From positions 1 through 29,157 of the forward strand of contig JBKPCR010000507.1 in the NCBI GenBank assembly GCA_046727435.1: a stretch of DNA of 29,157 nucleotides, read 5' to 3'. Within the stretch, counting starts at the first letter, position 1; each line of letters begins with the position of its first letter. This DNA is from CAVPRW01 sp046727435 [NCBI: bacterium]. Lineage in GTDB: Bacteria > Tectomicrobia > Entotheonellia > J063. Under the pieces are notes generated by a model, which had not been told where the DNA came from, made no database searches, and saw nothing but the letters and a program-made list of their open reading frames with translations. This document shows, one piece after another, positions 7,516 to 17,267 of this stretch. Position numbers and translations under genes: made by a program.

Positions 7516-8415
7516 CTAGCTGCCAGACTGCGCCAGGAGCCGTTCCGCGTCCCGCCGCGGCGGGTCCTCCGGCGTCAGCGGCATCTGCAGATAGCGCCGC
7601 AACAGCATCTGTGCCTCCTTCAGGTTGCGCTGCCGCTGGATGTACATTTCCGCACGCGTGAACAGAAGCTTCGGCGATTCCGGCGCGACCTCGGCTGCCG
7701 TAGCCAGTGCCTGCTCGCTCTGTTGCAGCTTGCCCCGTCGCGCGAAAAACTTCGCCAAGTCGATTAGCCGATCGATCTGCCGTGGCGCCATCTCCGCTGC
7801 CTGTTCTAGGTGTGCCTCGGCACCTGAGAAATCCTGCCTTTTCTCGGCAATCCGTGCCTGCACAGAGTGCCCCGCGGCCGCGTCCAGCGACGCAAGCCGC
7901 GATGCCAGCTTCGCGGCTTTCTCCAGGCCCCCGCCCAGAAACCCCGGAGCCTCCAGATAGTACATTGCCAGATCGCTCATCGCCTCCAGGTGCTTTCCGT
8001 TCAGGGCCACGGCTTGCTCCAGCGCCTCCCGACACCGTCTCGCATAGCCAGGGGCGGTCAAGAAGCTCGACGCCTCCGCCCGCCGACCCAGGCTGCGTCC
8101 CAGCCAGAGGAAGATCTCGGCGCTTCCCGGTTGCAGCTCAGAGGCCTTCTCCAACTGCTCCGATGCTTCCTGGTATTTCCCAAGCTGATAGTATATTTGC
8201 CCCGCCAGCAGCAGCACCACGGCATCCTGCGAGCCCTCTGCACCCAGCGCCCGTAACGCCGCCTCATACGCTGTACGCTGATATAACTGCCGGGCGCTGT
8301 CGAGGTTACCAGCCCACAGCGATGTAGCCAGGGATGCAAAGAGCCCCAAGATCGGGAGCATCACGCCCACCAGCAGGCTTGTTTGCTGTTTTCCTGAAGA
8401 CGAGCAAGCGGCCAT
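7516..8415 (-). CDS. Exported TPR-repeat protein
   Basis: A 299-residue protein with a likely Sec signal peptide: short n-region with K9, hydrophobic core LLVGVMLPILGLFASLATS and a possible cleavage after LWA (near residue 35). The rest is helical tetratricopeptide repeats: AYEAALRALGAEG, AGQIYYQLGKYQEASEQLEKA with SELQPGSAEIFLWLG, then AREALEQAV-like, DFSGAEAHLEQAAEMAPRQ and KLQQSEQALATAAEVAPES, each with the small-residue and proline pattern of TPRs. Such proteins scaffold envelope complexes; no partner is evident. The ATG at 8415 lacks a clear ribosome site. M19 (8361) has GGTGGG just upstream and would also leave a hydrophobic leader but without a basic residue. A 10-bp palindrome (GATAGCTATC) lies 15 bp upstream. 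Confidence 0.75.
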   Translation of the reverse strand: MAACSSSGKQQTSLLVGVMLPILGLFASLATSLWAGNLDSARQLYQRTAYEAALRALGAEGSQDAVVLLLAGQIYYQLGKYQEASEQLEKASELQPGSAEIFLWLGRSLGRRAEASSFLTAPGYARRCREALEQAVALNGKHLEAMSDLAMYYLEAPGFLGGGLEKAAKLASRLASLDAAAGHSVQARIAEKRQDFSGAEAHLEQAAEMAPRQIDRLIDLAKFFARRGKLQQSEQALATAAEVAPESPKLLFTRAEMYIQRQRNLKEAQMLLRRYLQMPLTPEDPPRRDAERLLAQSGS

Positions 8416-8829
8416 AGCGGATTTCGGGTCGATAGCTATCAGTTGAGAGCGTCGCCAGAATAGCCTGGGTGCCAGGCCACAAGCGACCAGGTGTCATATC
8501 CATACGAAAGGAGCAAAAACGATGACGTGCTCCTGCACTAGGGCGTTGACGCCTGCCACCTCGGTATGCTAATCCTGACCGAGGCACTCGACGTTTTCAA
8601 GCACAAACAGTCTCACAAGAGGGAGGTGGTCGAACGAGCTGGGACACGATGGAGCAGAAGCCCAGCGATGTCACACTGGAAGCCGTCTCGCCACCGGCAT
8701 TGCCCATGGCCTCTGACTTAGCTCACGCAAGTGAGTATGAAAATGTAGTTCATGGACGGCACCGCAACGAAGGAATCGAACTTGGCCACACCGAATAATC
8801 AACAGCTCATAGTGAGGGGAGACTGATCT
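8416..8829. other. Divergent intergenic region
   Basis: This separates the minus-strand TPR gene from the plus-strand Rieske gene. It contains the palindrome GATAGCTATC at 8431-8440, close to the TPR start, and one small frame described separately. Nothing else recognised. Confidence 0.4.
8649..8798 (+). CDS. Possible small ORF (49 aa)
   Basis: A 49-codon frame beginning MEQKPSDVTLEAV and ending ELGHTE, 31 bp upstream of the Rieske gene on the same strand. It is acidic and hydrophilic, with no motif. The ribosome-binding site is poor: a good purine run (GAGGGAGG) lies too far upstream. It may be a real small gene or chance. Confidence 0.2.
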   Translation: MEQKPSDVTLEAVSPPALPMASDLAHASEYENVVHGRHRNEGIELGHTE

Positions 8830-9144
8830 GTGGCAGACTTTGTAGAAGTGGCGAAGCTGGACCAACTTGCACCAGGTCAAGGTATGACGGTGACGGTACG
8901 CGGCTGGAATGTGGCCCTCTTCAACGTCGATGGGACCGTGTTCGCCATGGACGATGCCTGTCTTCACGCCGGGGTTTCGTTGGGGACAGGAGAACTGCGA
9001 GGCAAGATTGTCCGGTGTCGTGCCCACGGCTGGCGATACGATGTCACCACGGGCAACACGATGGATGTTGAGGCTTGCAGGGTCACGTGCTACCCGGTGC
9101 AGGTCGTTGACGGGGCAATCCAAGTAGCAATCGGCTGGCCATGA
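8830..9144 (+). CDS. Rieske [2Fe-2S] ferredoxin
   Basis: A 104-residue single-domain Rieske protein, an electron carrier of the type that serves dioxygenases or acts as a NirD-like small subunit. Both cluster-binding motifs are present: C44-L-H46 (DACLHAGVSLGTG) and C63-R-A-H66 (VRCRAHGWRYDVTTG), 16 residues apart, with the usual glycine-rich and aromatic context. There is no signal peptide or membrane anchor, so it is cytosolic and not part of a bc1/b6f complex. The start is GTG, supported by GAGGGGAGA upstream. No oxygenase or reductase gene adjoins it, so its partner is unknown. Confidence 0.92.
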   Translation: MADFVEVAKLDQLAPGQGMTVTVRGWNVALFNVDGTVFAMDDACLHAGVSLGTGELRGKIVRCRAHGWRYDVTTGNTMDVEACRVTCYPVQVVDGAIQVAIGWP

Positions 9145-9302
9145 GGTTCGTGATCGTTCACCCATGTGGAGTGGTTGATGTACGAATGTGCCACGGCCCC
9201 CTCAATGACTGGCCTATACCACCGTCATGCAAGCAGCAAGCGACCAACCTTCCATGGATTCTTCTCAAGAGGCCGTGGACCGTCCTATAGCCTATCATGG
9301 CG

Positions 9303-9755
9303 CTACCGTTTCGGGGTCAGATCAGCCGTCAGCCGTTGGCCGTCACGGGTTACCGCGTCAGCCCGCAGCAGACGTCGACCATTCTCGGCATACAGCGTAA
9401 ATGTGGCACGTCCACCGCGTGGCCCTTCTAAGAACAACTGACCTGCGCTGAGCCGCAATGTCCCACTACCCTGGAAGACGCCGATCTCGCGAAAACTCGC
9501 GAACTCGTAGGAGCCGTCTGCGCCGATTCTCATCATCACCCAATCGCCCTCCTCCCGAGGACTGGCCAAGCCAAGCAGCAATCCCTCCCACACCCCAGCC
9601 ACGGTCTTGAAGTCAGCGATGCCGACGGCCGTCGACGGCAGAGGCCCGGTCGCCGGTCTCGAAGTCATCGTGTGTTGTCCTGTGCAGGCGCTCAGCATAG
9701 GGGCGAGCAGGACCAGTATGAGGAGCCAAGTCGTGCGCTTCTGTCCTATCATCAT
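9303..9755 (-). CDS. Putative lipoprotein (150 aa)
   Basis: Residues 1-24 form a lipoprotein signal: MMIGQKRTTW, a hydrophobic core LLILVLLAPM and the lipobox L21-S22-A23-C24. The mature part has a W-E-G core (VAGVWEGLLLGLASP) and alternating strand patterns (DGSYEFASFREIGVFQGSGTLRLS, GQLFLEG, FTLYAENGRRLLRADAVT) that suggest a small beta-barrel or lipocalin-like fold. It should be anchored in the outer or inner membrane; function unknown. The ATG-ATG start has AGAGGGA five bases upstream. It lies 110 bp downstream of tamB on the same strand and could be read through from that operon. Confidence 0.78.
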   Translation of the reverse strand: MMIGQKRTTWLLILVLLAPMLSACTGQHTMTSRPATGPLPSTAVGIADFKTVAGVWEGLLLGLASPREEGDWVMMRIGADGSYEFASFREIGVFQGSGTLRLSAGQLFLEGPRGGRATFTLYAENGRRLLRADAVTRDGQRLTADLTPKR

Positions 9756-9865
9756 GTCTTCCCTCTACGTATGCTCTCTGTCTCCCAGCCGACCACGACT
9801 AACGGGAGCAGCTGCCAGGTAATATCCCTCAGCAGACGGCACAGGGTTCTGACCACCCCGCAGGC

Positions 9866-12800
9866 CTAATAGTCGCGGCGCCAGAGAAAATCCACGGCCG
9901 AGGCCCCGTTGTCGGTCGTGCTCCCCTTCAATTTTAGCTGCGGGGTGATGCTGTACTCGACGCCGACGCGATTGCCCCCGCCTTTTCCCATACCGAACTC
10001 ATAGGACATAAAGATATCCTGGGTGACATACTGCCCGATACTCACACTGCCGCTCCCGAAGCTCTCGCCAGCGCCGATGGTGAGCGTGTCAAGGCCAAGC
10101 GCCCCGCCGATGGCCTCTTGAAGTTGCCCGGCAATCATGCTTCCGGCTGCCCCACCAAGCTCGGAGGAAAGGTTCTGTTGCTCAGAACTGGTCAGACGGT
10201 CCATAGTCTTGCCTACGATCAATAACGACAGGATATCGGACTGTGGGAGCTCGGGCGTGCTGCTGAAGGTGATCTCTGGCTTCCGGGCCTTCCCTTCGAC
10301 GTGAATTGCCACCACGTAGTTCGAGACTGTATGGTTGACCGTGATATCGAGCAGGGGATTGATGTCGCGGTCGCCGGTAAATGTCACCTGGCCCTGTTGC
10401 ATGACAAACCGCTTGCCATAGACACTGGCGAAACCGCGCACAATGGTAATCCCACCGCTGAGCACGAAGGGCTGTTCCAGCTCCTTGGTAACCTGGAGGT
10501 CGCCACTCATCTCCATCGCCGTGCCAGGGCCATGGATCCAGGCGTTGCGGGGTATATCCACGCGGATATCGGCCCGTAAGAAGGGCAAGGGCACATCAAC
10601 CTGCAGTGGCACGGCTGAACCCTCATCGCCAGCTGCCACCGCCTGGGGCCCTGGGCCGTAGACGCCCTTAACAGTGAGTTCCCACGGCTGGACGTCTTTG
10701 GTGCCCGACATAGGAAGCTTATTAGTCACCACCCGGAGGCGCGCCACCGTCACCGTGCCGGTAGCTGTCATTGCCTTCAGGGAGCCGCGTACAGCGAGGT
10801 CCATATTGGTCATGGCTTGGATGCCAGGCGTGTTCATGGCGGTGAACTCACGCGCCCGCACGGTCACGTCGATCTGTTGCAGCGTTGACCCCGCAAGCAG
10901 GACCCAACCCATCACCTCCAGTGGGCCGCTTTGCGACCCCACCTGTAGCTGCTGGATGTCGATGCGATCCCCAGTCATCACGATCCGCATCTGGATATCC
11001 CGATAACGCTCTCCGGTGGCAGCTAGTTGCAACGCACCATTATTCAACACGAGGGAACCATTCAGTCGTGGCTGTTGCAGGGTACCGGCCGCCTGTAAGT
11101 CGAGGTTTAGTGTACCGGCGCTGTGTGTCAGGCCGGGTACCAGGCCTTGCAGCATCTCCAGAGGGAGGCCTGGGGCTCGAATCTGCATGGCCAGAACGCC
11201 ATTGGCAGACAGCCCAACACTGCCTTGCACTTGCAGCAGCTCACGCTCTTGGGCGCGCCAGCGCAGGTCTGTCCGTGCGGTCTGATTGGCCAGTTCCAGC
11301 GTAGCACGCATCTCACCCAGTGCGCGGCCCTGATAGGTCAGGGAGGTCAGCTGCAGCGAGCCTTTCCCCTGAGGCTGTTGGAGCGTACCTCCGAGGGATA
11401 ATTCCAGCGACAGTTGACCGTCTGCCACGGCGGCATCGGGCTTCACCGCTCGGACGCTGGGACCGATCTGGAGCTGTTGCACCCGCACGTCCATTCCCAG
11501 GGCGCCGGCTTGCGCCAATCTCCCTGTGACGCTGAGGCGTTGGGCACCACTCCGGAGATTGAACCGCTGAATATCGAGGTCGCCTTGGGGATTGCGGACG
11601 ACCTCGACAGGCCCATCGTTCTCCCATGCCAGGTCCTGGTGCTGGAGGCGCAGGCGATCGAGAGTCACACGCTGTCCTCCATTGAGCGCGATCCTCCCCG
11701 CGAGCGTCGTCCGTTGGTAGGGGCCCTTCGTCACCGTGGTCGTGATCCGCCCCTGCGGTGGGGCATAGTTGGCCTCCAACCGCAGGGATGTGGCGGGCAG
11801 TGAGGGAGCTTGCACATCGGTGACCTGAAGCTTGACAGTCCCCTGTGGTGCTGAGGGAAGCTGTGAGGCGGAGAAGTCGGCTTCGACGGCCTGTCCGGTC
11901 AACTCGGCAAAGCGCCACGTCTTTATGCGTAAAGCCCCTGTCGTCTCCAACGCGTTGAGAGGTCCCCGTACCTTGCCCGTCAGCGTACCGCTGGCCTGCA
12001 GTGCTGCGCCAAGCATTTGTTGTAGCGGTGTGAGGTCACCGAGCGCGAGGGTATAGCTCACCCCCGTCGCCTGTGCGGCCGACAGGGTGCCACTGGCGTT
12101 GAGTTGCACTGGCGTACTGGTGACACGCAACTCCTGAAGGTTAAGCGTTTGCCCAGCCAGATTACTCTGTAACCGGACGGTAAGCCCCGGTGCCAACGTA
12201 AAATTGCGGCTATCCACCGCCAGACTGAGCGTGGCGCGGCGTTGCTTCTCGGTGAAACCGCTCCCCTGAAGTTGCAGCGTGGCCTGGATCTCGCCAGCCA
12301 TGGTTGGCGACAGCCTGGCGACATTGAGCGATTCGATGCGCAGTTTCGCCTGGTAGCGGGGAAGGGATTCTTGCAACTGCGCCTCAAGGTCGGCGCCGAG
12401 CCGAGCGCCGGCGTACTCCAAACGTGCCTCGACCCGTGGCGCTCGCAGGCTGCCGTTCGCGGTGATCACCCCTTGCATTTGCTTGGGCAGATCTGGGGGC
12501 AGGGTGATAGGGAATTCGTCGAGCTGCAGACGGGGGATCTCGATGCGGAATTGCAACTGCTGGTCGGCCATGGACAGGCTGCCGCGACCGCGCACCTCCG
12601 ACTGCGGCAGACGCACCTGCAGACGCTGCAGGTCAAAGCGTTCTGGCGTCAAACCCGCCTCGAGGATGAGCTCCGCGCGGGGTAATCCGAACGCTTTTGC
12701 CTGCAGGCGCAGCGTCTGCAGCGTCGCGGCCATCCCGTTCGGGCTCCACCGCCCATCAGCTTGCAACACAAAGTCCCGTACTTCGAACGGCTGCGCAGGC

Positions 12801-15313
12801 CCCTCCTGAGCAGACATTTGGCCTTGCAGCAGCGGAATATGCAGGGCCAATGTGTCGGCTGTCAGCGTGAGATCACCGCGCTGTATGGCGTGCTGCAAAT
12901 CCTGTATAGAGGGTGCGGCGGCCATATGGCCTGTCATGCTGATGGTGCCCTCGACTTGCTCCGCGGTGCCCTTGACGCCGAGTTGCTGCAAGTGCAGATC
13001 CGTCTTGAGGTCGAGTTCCGCAGCGGTGCCATGCAAGCCGATCGTGCCTTGTATGGTTCCGGTGAGCTGCGGCAGCCTCTGGTACCAGCGGGCGAACGCC
13101 CCCAGATCCGGTTGCCTCAGCTGCACATCCAGTGCGATCGGCCCTTCCACCAGGCGCTGATCGGTGGCGATGGCGGTCAACGCCATATTGACTGGGAGAT
13201 GCAGGTCAACGGCAAGGACGTCCCGGTCTGCCTGCTGGATCCGCACCTGTCCTTGTAATAGCTGCTCGGCATAGGCCAGAGAGGTCTGCACGCCCTGGAA
13301 GGGAAGATTCTGCCGTCCTTCAGGCTGAAGATTCAGATCAACGTGTAGAAGCGGGGCCGCGAGCGTTCCCGACAGTAGCACCTGCAGGGTCGCTCGTCCG
13401 CGCATAGGATCCGGGAAAGCCATGAGGCGCTGCACAATGCTGAGATCGATCTGTGAGGCTTGCACACGAATATCCTGCAGCTGCTCGCCAGCAATGCCGC
13501 CAGAGATCTCGATCGACTCGTCGGCATGCACCAGACGCAGCGGCGTAAACTGCAGGCGATCGCCTTCGCGGATGACCTGCAGCGGCGCCGCCGTCTGCCA
13601 GAGGCGTTCAGCCACTTGTAAGCGCAGCGCCTCGAGGTCGACCCGCTGCCCGGTTTCCTGCAGCGTGAGCATGCCCTGCGTGCTCATACCGTTGCCAGGC
13701 GCTTGGTCCACGTTGACCTCGAACCGGACCTGGCGCGCCGCGCCGTCGTATGCTCCCTGGAGCTCGACCTGCGCCACCGCAATGGTCCCCAGGTGAGCCT
13801 GCTGCAGCCGTAGCTGGGTCGTGGCGTGTGGCTGGGCGCCCAAATCAGAGGCTTCGTACGTCAGTCGCAGCGCGTCCAATACGGACTCCTGGTACTGTAC
13901 ATCACGCACGTCGAGGGTACCACGTGCGGTGAGGTCAGGCCACTCGCCGGTCGCCTGTCCTTGCAGACGCACGTCACCATTGAGGCGTGTCTCATCCAGG
14001 AGTTGTCGTAGACTGCTGAGGTTGGCGGTGAGTTCATACTGCAAATCCGACCGCCCAGACAGGTCAACCGCCCCGGTCGCACGCATGCGCGCCATCGACG
14101 TCTCGACGTCGAAGCGGTGCACCTGAAATCGCCCCTGCCGCGCCTGCAGGTCGATGTGTGAGGGCTGAAGTCTGATATCCCCCAGGTGCGAAGGGTGTAT
14201 GTCGACGCGGATATTGCTCTCCAACTCACGCGGCGCCAGCCCCTGTCCCGCCAGGCTTACTTGTAAATTCAAATTGCTTGCCCACGTCGCTTTGCTGAGA
14301 AACGCCGTCAGGTCCAGATGGCCGATATCCACCTGCGCCTGATAACGCAACGGCGTGGCCAGCATGTTGACCTCGCCTCGGACCGCCACCGCGCCCTTCA
14401 CGTCCTCGCCCATAGGGTTGAGGTCAACGCTGGCGACGAGGGCCTCCGGCGGTCCTTCGACGTTGACCCCGAGGCGCAACTGACCATGCAGGACCTCCTG
14501 CTGTAGGAGGCGCCCGATCTCAGCTACATCTAGGGGGTCTAGGTGCAGTGAGAAATCTGCAGATTGCTGCGCATGCGGCAGGGCGCCGTCGGCCGTGAGC
14601 ACCGTATGGCCCATCTCTAGACGCAGCCCATCCACCCGCATCGCGCCGGTTACGCTCTGGAACGCCCCTTGCAGCCCGTGGATATCCACCTGGGCGGGGC
14701 TAGTGTCGGCGGTCATCTGGTGCAATCGCGCCTGGATGCCCTGTGCATCGAGCTGTGCCTGCAACTGTAGCTGCAACCCCGTTACCTGTCGCACGCCGGG
14801 AAGCGCGGACAAGCCCAGCGCCATCTCTCCATCGCGCAGGCGCAAATCCTCTATGACGAGGGCAACGGGCAGCCCGAACCCCGCCGCAGGCTCCTTGGGT
14901 GTATCGGGCTTGCGTGGCTGTGCCGACCTAAAGGCGCGGCTGATATTCAATACGCCATCGGGTTCCTCCGTCAGCGTGAATCGTGGACGGACGATGTCGA
15001 TCTCATGCACCGTCAAGCGCAGGCGTATCAGGGATAGAAGATCGTAGGACAGCCGGAGCGCATCGATTTGCGCAATCACCCTTCCCTGCTCATCTTTGAG
15101 GACGATGTCCCGCATGACTAGGGAACTGAGGAAGGACCCCTGGAGGCCACCGACCTCCACATCGCCCTGGAGAGTGTTTGACACAAACCTGAGGACGGCA
15201 TGCAGGGCTGCATCGCGGGTGGAGCCCAGGATGAGCCCGGCGAGGATGGCATAGAGCAGCAGCCCGCACAGTAGCACCACTGATCCTCCGAGCATCAATA
15301 GTTTGCGCACCAT
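9866..15313 (-). CDS. tamB: TamB-like translocation and assembly module protein, unusually long
   Basis: About 1815 residues. TamB is an inner-membrane-anchored, periplasm-spanning beta-taco protein that works with TamA in outer-membrane assembly and, in current models, lipid transport. The N-terminus is a signal anchor (VRKLLMLGG then SVVLLCGLLLYAILAGLIL). The middle is a long series of AsmA/TamB-type beta repeats rich in Q, L and T, with many patterns of the form LQGxVRLxG. The C-terminal 400 residues form the DUF490/TamB domain: IDVPRNAWIHGPGTAMEMSG, VTFTGDRDINPLLDI, FSSTPELPQSDILSLLIVGK, then a terminal strand FLWRRDY. I chose ATG at 15313, which has GGAGG eight bases upstream; a TTG at 15331 would add six residues. 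It follows tamA by 15 bp. Confidence 0.93.
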   Translation of the reverse strand: MVRKLLMLGGSVVLLCGLLLYAILAGLILGSTRDAALHAVLRFVSNTLQGDVEVGGLQGSFLSSLVMRDIVLKDEQGRVIAQIDALRLSYDLLSLIRLRLTVHEIDIVRPRFTLTEEPDGVLNISRAFRSAQPRKPDTPKEPAAGFGLPVALVIEDLRLRDGEMALGLSALPGVRQVTGLQLQLQAQLDAQGIQARLHQMTADTSPAQVDIHGLQGAFQSVTGAMRVDGLRLEMGHTVLTADGALPHAQQSADFSLHLDPLDVAEIGRLLQQEVLHGQLRLGVNVEGPPEALVASVDLNPMGEDVKGAVAVRGEVNMLATPLRYQAQVDIGHLDLTAFLSKATWASNLNLQVSLAGQGLAPRELESNIRVDIHPSHLGDIRLQPSHIDLQARQGRFQVHRFDVETSMARMRATGAVDLSGRSDLQYELTANLSSLRQLLDETRLNGDVRLQGQATGEWPDLTARGTLDVRDVQYQESVLDALRLTYEASDLGAQPHATTQLRLQQAHLGTIAVAQVELQGAYDGAARQVRFEVNVDQAPGNGMSTQGMLTLQETGQRVDLEALRLQVAERLWQTAAPLQVIREGDRLQFTPLRLVHADESIEISGGIAGEQLQDIRVQASQIDLSIVQRLMAFPDPMRGRATLQVLLSGTLAAPLLHVDLNLQPEGRQNLPFQGVQTSLAYAEQLLQGQVRIQQADRDVLAVDLHLPVNMALTAIATDQRLVEGPIALDVQLRQPDLGAFARWYQRLPQLTGTIQGTIGLHGTAAELDLKTDLHLQQLGVKGTAEQVEGTISMTGHMAAAPSIQDLQHAIQRGDLTLTADTLALHIPLLQGQMSAQEGPAQPFEVRDFVLQADGRWSPNGMAATLQTLRLQAKAFGLPRAELILEAGLTPERFDLQRLQVRLPQSEVRGRGSLSMADQQLQFRIEIPRLQLDEFPITLPPDLPKQMQGVITANGSLRAPRVEARLEYAGARLGADLEAQLQESLPRYQAKLRIESLNVARLSPTMAGEIQATLQLQGSGFTEKQRRATLSLAVDSRNFTLAPGLTVRLQSNLAGQTLNLQELRVTSTPVQLNASGTLSAAQATGVSYTLALGDLTPLQQMLGAALQASGTLTGKVRGPLNALETTGALRIKTWRFAELTGQAVEADFSASQLPSAPQGTVKLQVTDVQAPSLPATSLRLEANYAPPQGRITTTVTKGPYQRTTLAGRIALNGGQRVTLDRLRLQHQDLAWENDGPVEVVRNPQGDLDIQRFNLRSGAQRLSVTGRLAQAGALGMDVRVQQLQIGPSVRAVKPDAAVADGQLSLELSLGGTLQQPQGKGSLQLTSLTYQGRALGEMRATLELANQTARTDLRWRAQERELLQVQGSVGLSANGVLAMQIRAPGLPLEMLQGLVPGLTHSAGTLNLDLQAAGTLQQPRLNGSLVLNNGALQLAATGERYRDIQMRIVMTGDRIDIQQLQVGSQSGPLEVMGWVLLAGSTLQQIDVTVRAREFTAMNTPGIQAMTNMDLAVRGSLKAMTATGTVTVARLRVVTNKLPMSGTKDVQPWELTVKGVYGPGPQAVAAGDEGSAVPLQVDVPLPFLRADIRVDIPRNAWIHGPGTAMEMSGDLQVTKELEQPFVLSGGITIVRGFASVYGKRFVMQQGQVTFTGDRDINPLLDITVNHTVSNYVVAIHVEGKARKPEITFSSTPELPQSDILSLLIVGKTMDRLTSSEQQNLSSELGGAAGSMIAGQLQEAIGGALGLDTLTIGAGESFGSGSVSIGQYVTQDIFMSYEFGMGKGGGNRVGVEYSITPQLKLKGSTTDNGASAVDFLWRRDY

Positions 15314-15327
15314 CCTTGCACCCTCCG

Positions 15328-17223
15328 TCAAAAGGCCTGCCCGATGCTAAAATCCAGACGACCAAATGAGTCGCCAGATCGCGGATTCACCGCGACGCCG
15401 AAGTCGAGTCGGAATGGCCCGATAGGTGTATTATACCGAATGCCTGGCCCGACTCCGACACGCAGATCGCCTAGATCATAGGCCGGTGAGCCGCTGTAGA
15501 CGTTCCCGGCATCAACGAACACCACGCCGCCAAGATCGCCGGTGATCGGGAAGCGCAGTTCAACACTCCCCACGAGCAGGCTGTCGCCGCCGATCGGCCT
15601 CCCCTGGCTGTCCAGAGGACCAACCCGATTCGGGGCGTAGCCGCGAATGCTGCCGGGTCCACCGGCGAAAAAGCGTACATTGGATGGCACGCTGTCGCTG
15701 CCAGCATAAGGTTGGATGCCTCCCACGGTGAGACGGGACGCCAGAATCACCTTCTCCCACAAGGCATAGTAATGGCGCCCCTCTAGCAAAAGCTTGAAGA
15801 AGCTTTCAGTGGAGATGAGCGCGGTAGTGGAGTGGTCGAGTTCCCCACTGAGCACGATGCCTCGGGTGGGGTTCAGTAAGTTGTCCCTGGTGTCCCATTT
15901 CAGCTCAGCGAATTGGATGAAGAGCGTATTGTTCTCAGCAACCCCCGTGCCGATAAGATCCAGGTCGACGTCGCTGAACACATTCCGGCTCAACTCCACG
16001 CCTCCAGCACCGCTGAGCCAGCGAGAGAACTCACGCCTGACGCGTGATTCCGTGCCCACACTGAACAGCGAATAACCGGGCGTGGTATTCTCGATGCCGA
16101 ATAAGGTACCCCCCCCCAAGCTCAACGGGTCCTCATCAAGTCTGGGCTGGTTGCGTGCGAAGGCAGTTTGCGTAAAGCTGGTACGACGGGTCAGAAAGTA
16201 TGGCAGGAAAAAGCGTCCCTCGGCCGCCTGTTGAATGGACGAGCCCTTTGCGGAGAAGTTCAGCGACTCCGCTCCTCCCCACAAATTACGCTGTGTCCAT
16301 TGCACCTCTCCACGGAATTGTTCCACCGTGCTAAAACCAAATCCGAGCTGTATACTGCGGGGTTTGCGTTCGCGCACGGTGATTTCAACGTCCATCGGTG
16401 CACCTTGCTCGTTGGGATTCAGCACGCGAGGCGTGACCGCCTGGAACATCCCGAGACCGTGGATGGCATCGACGCTCTCCTGCAGCTCGGTGGCGTTGTA
16501 CGGGTCTCCCTCCCGGATCCGTAGTTGGCGGCGTATAGCACGCTCCTTGACCTGCTGTTCCCCCTCGATGGTGATCTGCCCGAAGGTCGTCGGGGCGCCC
16601 GGACGCAATTCAAAGGTCACCACTGCCGTGTGCGCCTCTGGATTGACTTCGGTGTTAGGAATGACCTCCGATCGGGCGTAGGTGGCATTGTGCAGGCGCG
16701 TCAAGAGCAGCTCTTTACTTTGGTCGAAATCAGCTTTATTGAGACGCTGCCCGGCTTGGAGCGGTAGTGCTTTGATAAGGTTGGGGACTGGCGAGAGCTC
16801 GGGCGGAATAGTACCAGTCAGACGCACTTCTGCCACCTGCGTGGGAGCGCCCTCGTCGATGGCGATCTCGATGGTGACGGTGTTCTCTTCCGCATTCTCC
16901 TGCAGCTGTTCGACATGTGCTGTCGTCTCCAGAAAACCACGATCGAAGTAGTACTTCCGGATGCGCAGCAGGTCCTCTTGCAGCGTGGGTGGATTATAGG
17001 GCTCACCGCGCTTCCAGAACTGCAGCCAAGGCCGCGGCTTGCTGACCATCTCCCCGATTAGGGTGCGGCTGCTGAACTGGGTATTGCCAGTGAAGGTAAT
17101 CTTCCTAACCTCCGGCAACACTATAGTGGGGGCGGTCTCGACCGGCCTCTCTCTGAAGAGGGCGCAGGACACGCACACTGGGAGTATCAAACTCATTCCC
17201 ACCAGTCTGAATAGCCACCGCAT
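15328..17223 (-). CDS. tamA: TamA/BamA-family (Omp85) outer-membrane protein
   Basis: About 631 residues. Omp85 proteins fold or insert outer-membrane beta-barrels; pairing with tamB just downstream makes TamA the likely identity. After an N-terminal export signal (MRWLFRLVGMSLILPV) come POTRA domains, about residues 35-110 (VRKITFTGNTQFSS), 110-190 (VAEVRLTGTIPPEL) and 205-275 (TFGQITIEGEQQVKERAIRRQ). The bacterial surface antigen barrel follows from about 285 (RSIQLGFGFSTVEQFRGE) with the conserved lid motif GGPGSIRGY and a C-terminal phenylalanine (SIGQAF), the usual beta-signal. The leader contains CVSC, a poor lipobox match. I chose ATG at 17223 because GGGAG lies six bases upstream; the ATG at 17244 has none and overlaps a candidate -10. 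Confidence 0.9.
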   Translation of the reverse strand: MRWLFRLVGMSLILPVCVSCALFRERPVETAPTIVLPEVRKITFTGNTQFSSRTLIGEMVSKPRPWLQFWKRGEPYNPPTLQEDLLRIRKYYFDRGFLETTAHVEQLQENAEENTVTIEIAIDEGAPTQVAEVRLTGTIPPELSPVPNLIKALPLQAGQRLNKADFDQSKELLLTRLHNATYARSEVIPNTEVNPEAHTAVVTFELRPGAPTTFGQITIEGEQQVKERAIRRQLRIREGDPYNATELQESVDAIHGLGMFQAVTPRVLNPNEQGAPMDVEITVRERKPRSIQLGFGFSTVEQFRGEVQWTQRNLWGGAESLNFSAKGSSIQQAAEGRFFLPYFLTRRTSFTQTAFARNQPRLDEDPLSLGGGTLFGIENTTPGYSLFSVGTESRVRREFSRWLSGAGGVELSRNVFSDVDLDLIGTGVAENNTLFIQFAELKWDTRDNLLNPTRGIVLSGELDHSTTALISTESFFKLLLEGRHYYALWEKVILASRLTVGGIQPYAGSDSVPSNVRFFAGGPGSIRGYAPNRVGPLDSQGRPIGGDSLLVGSVELRFPITGDLGGVVFVDAGNVYSGSPAYDLGDLRVGVGPGIRYNTPIGPFRLDFGVAVNPRSGDSFGRLDFSIGQAF

Positions 17224-17239
17224 CCGCACTCCCAGAGAT

Positions 17240-17267
17240 TTCATAATGACCGTGCTGTCGCTCGCAA
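17240..17267 (-). promoter_or_regulatory. Candidate promoter of tamA-tamB
   Basis: On the minus strand TTGCGA (17262-17267) and TATGAA (17240-17245) are 16 bp apart, each matching four of six sigma70 positions. The predicted start site falls just upstream of the GGGAG ribosome site, giving a very short leader and supporting the ATG at 17223. Confidence 0.3.

Noticed and set aside
7707-8327. 206-codon plus-strand frame opposite the TPR gene
   Set aside because: Proline- and arginine-rich antisense shadow; the minus-strand TPR pattern is clear.
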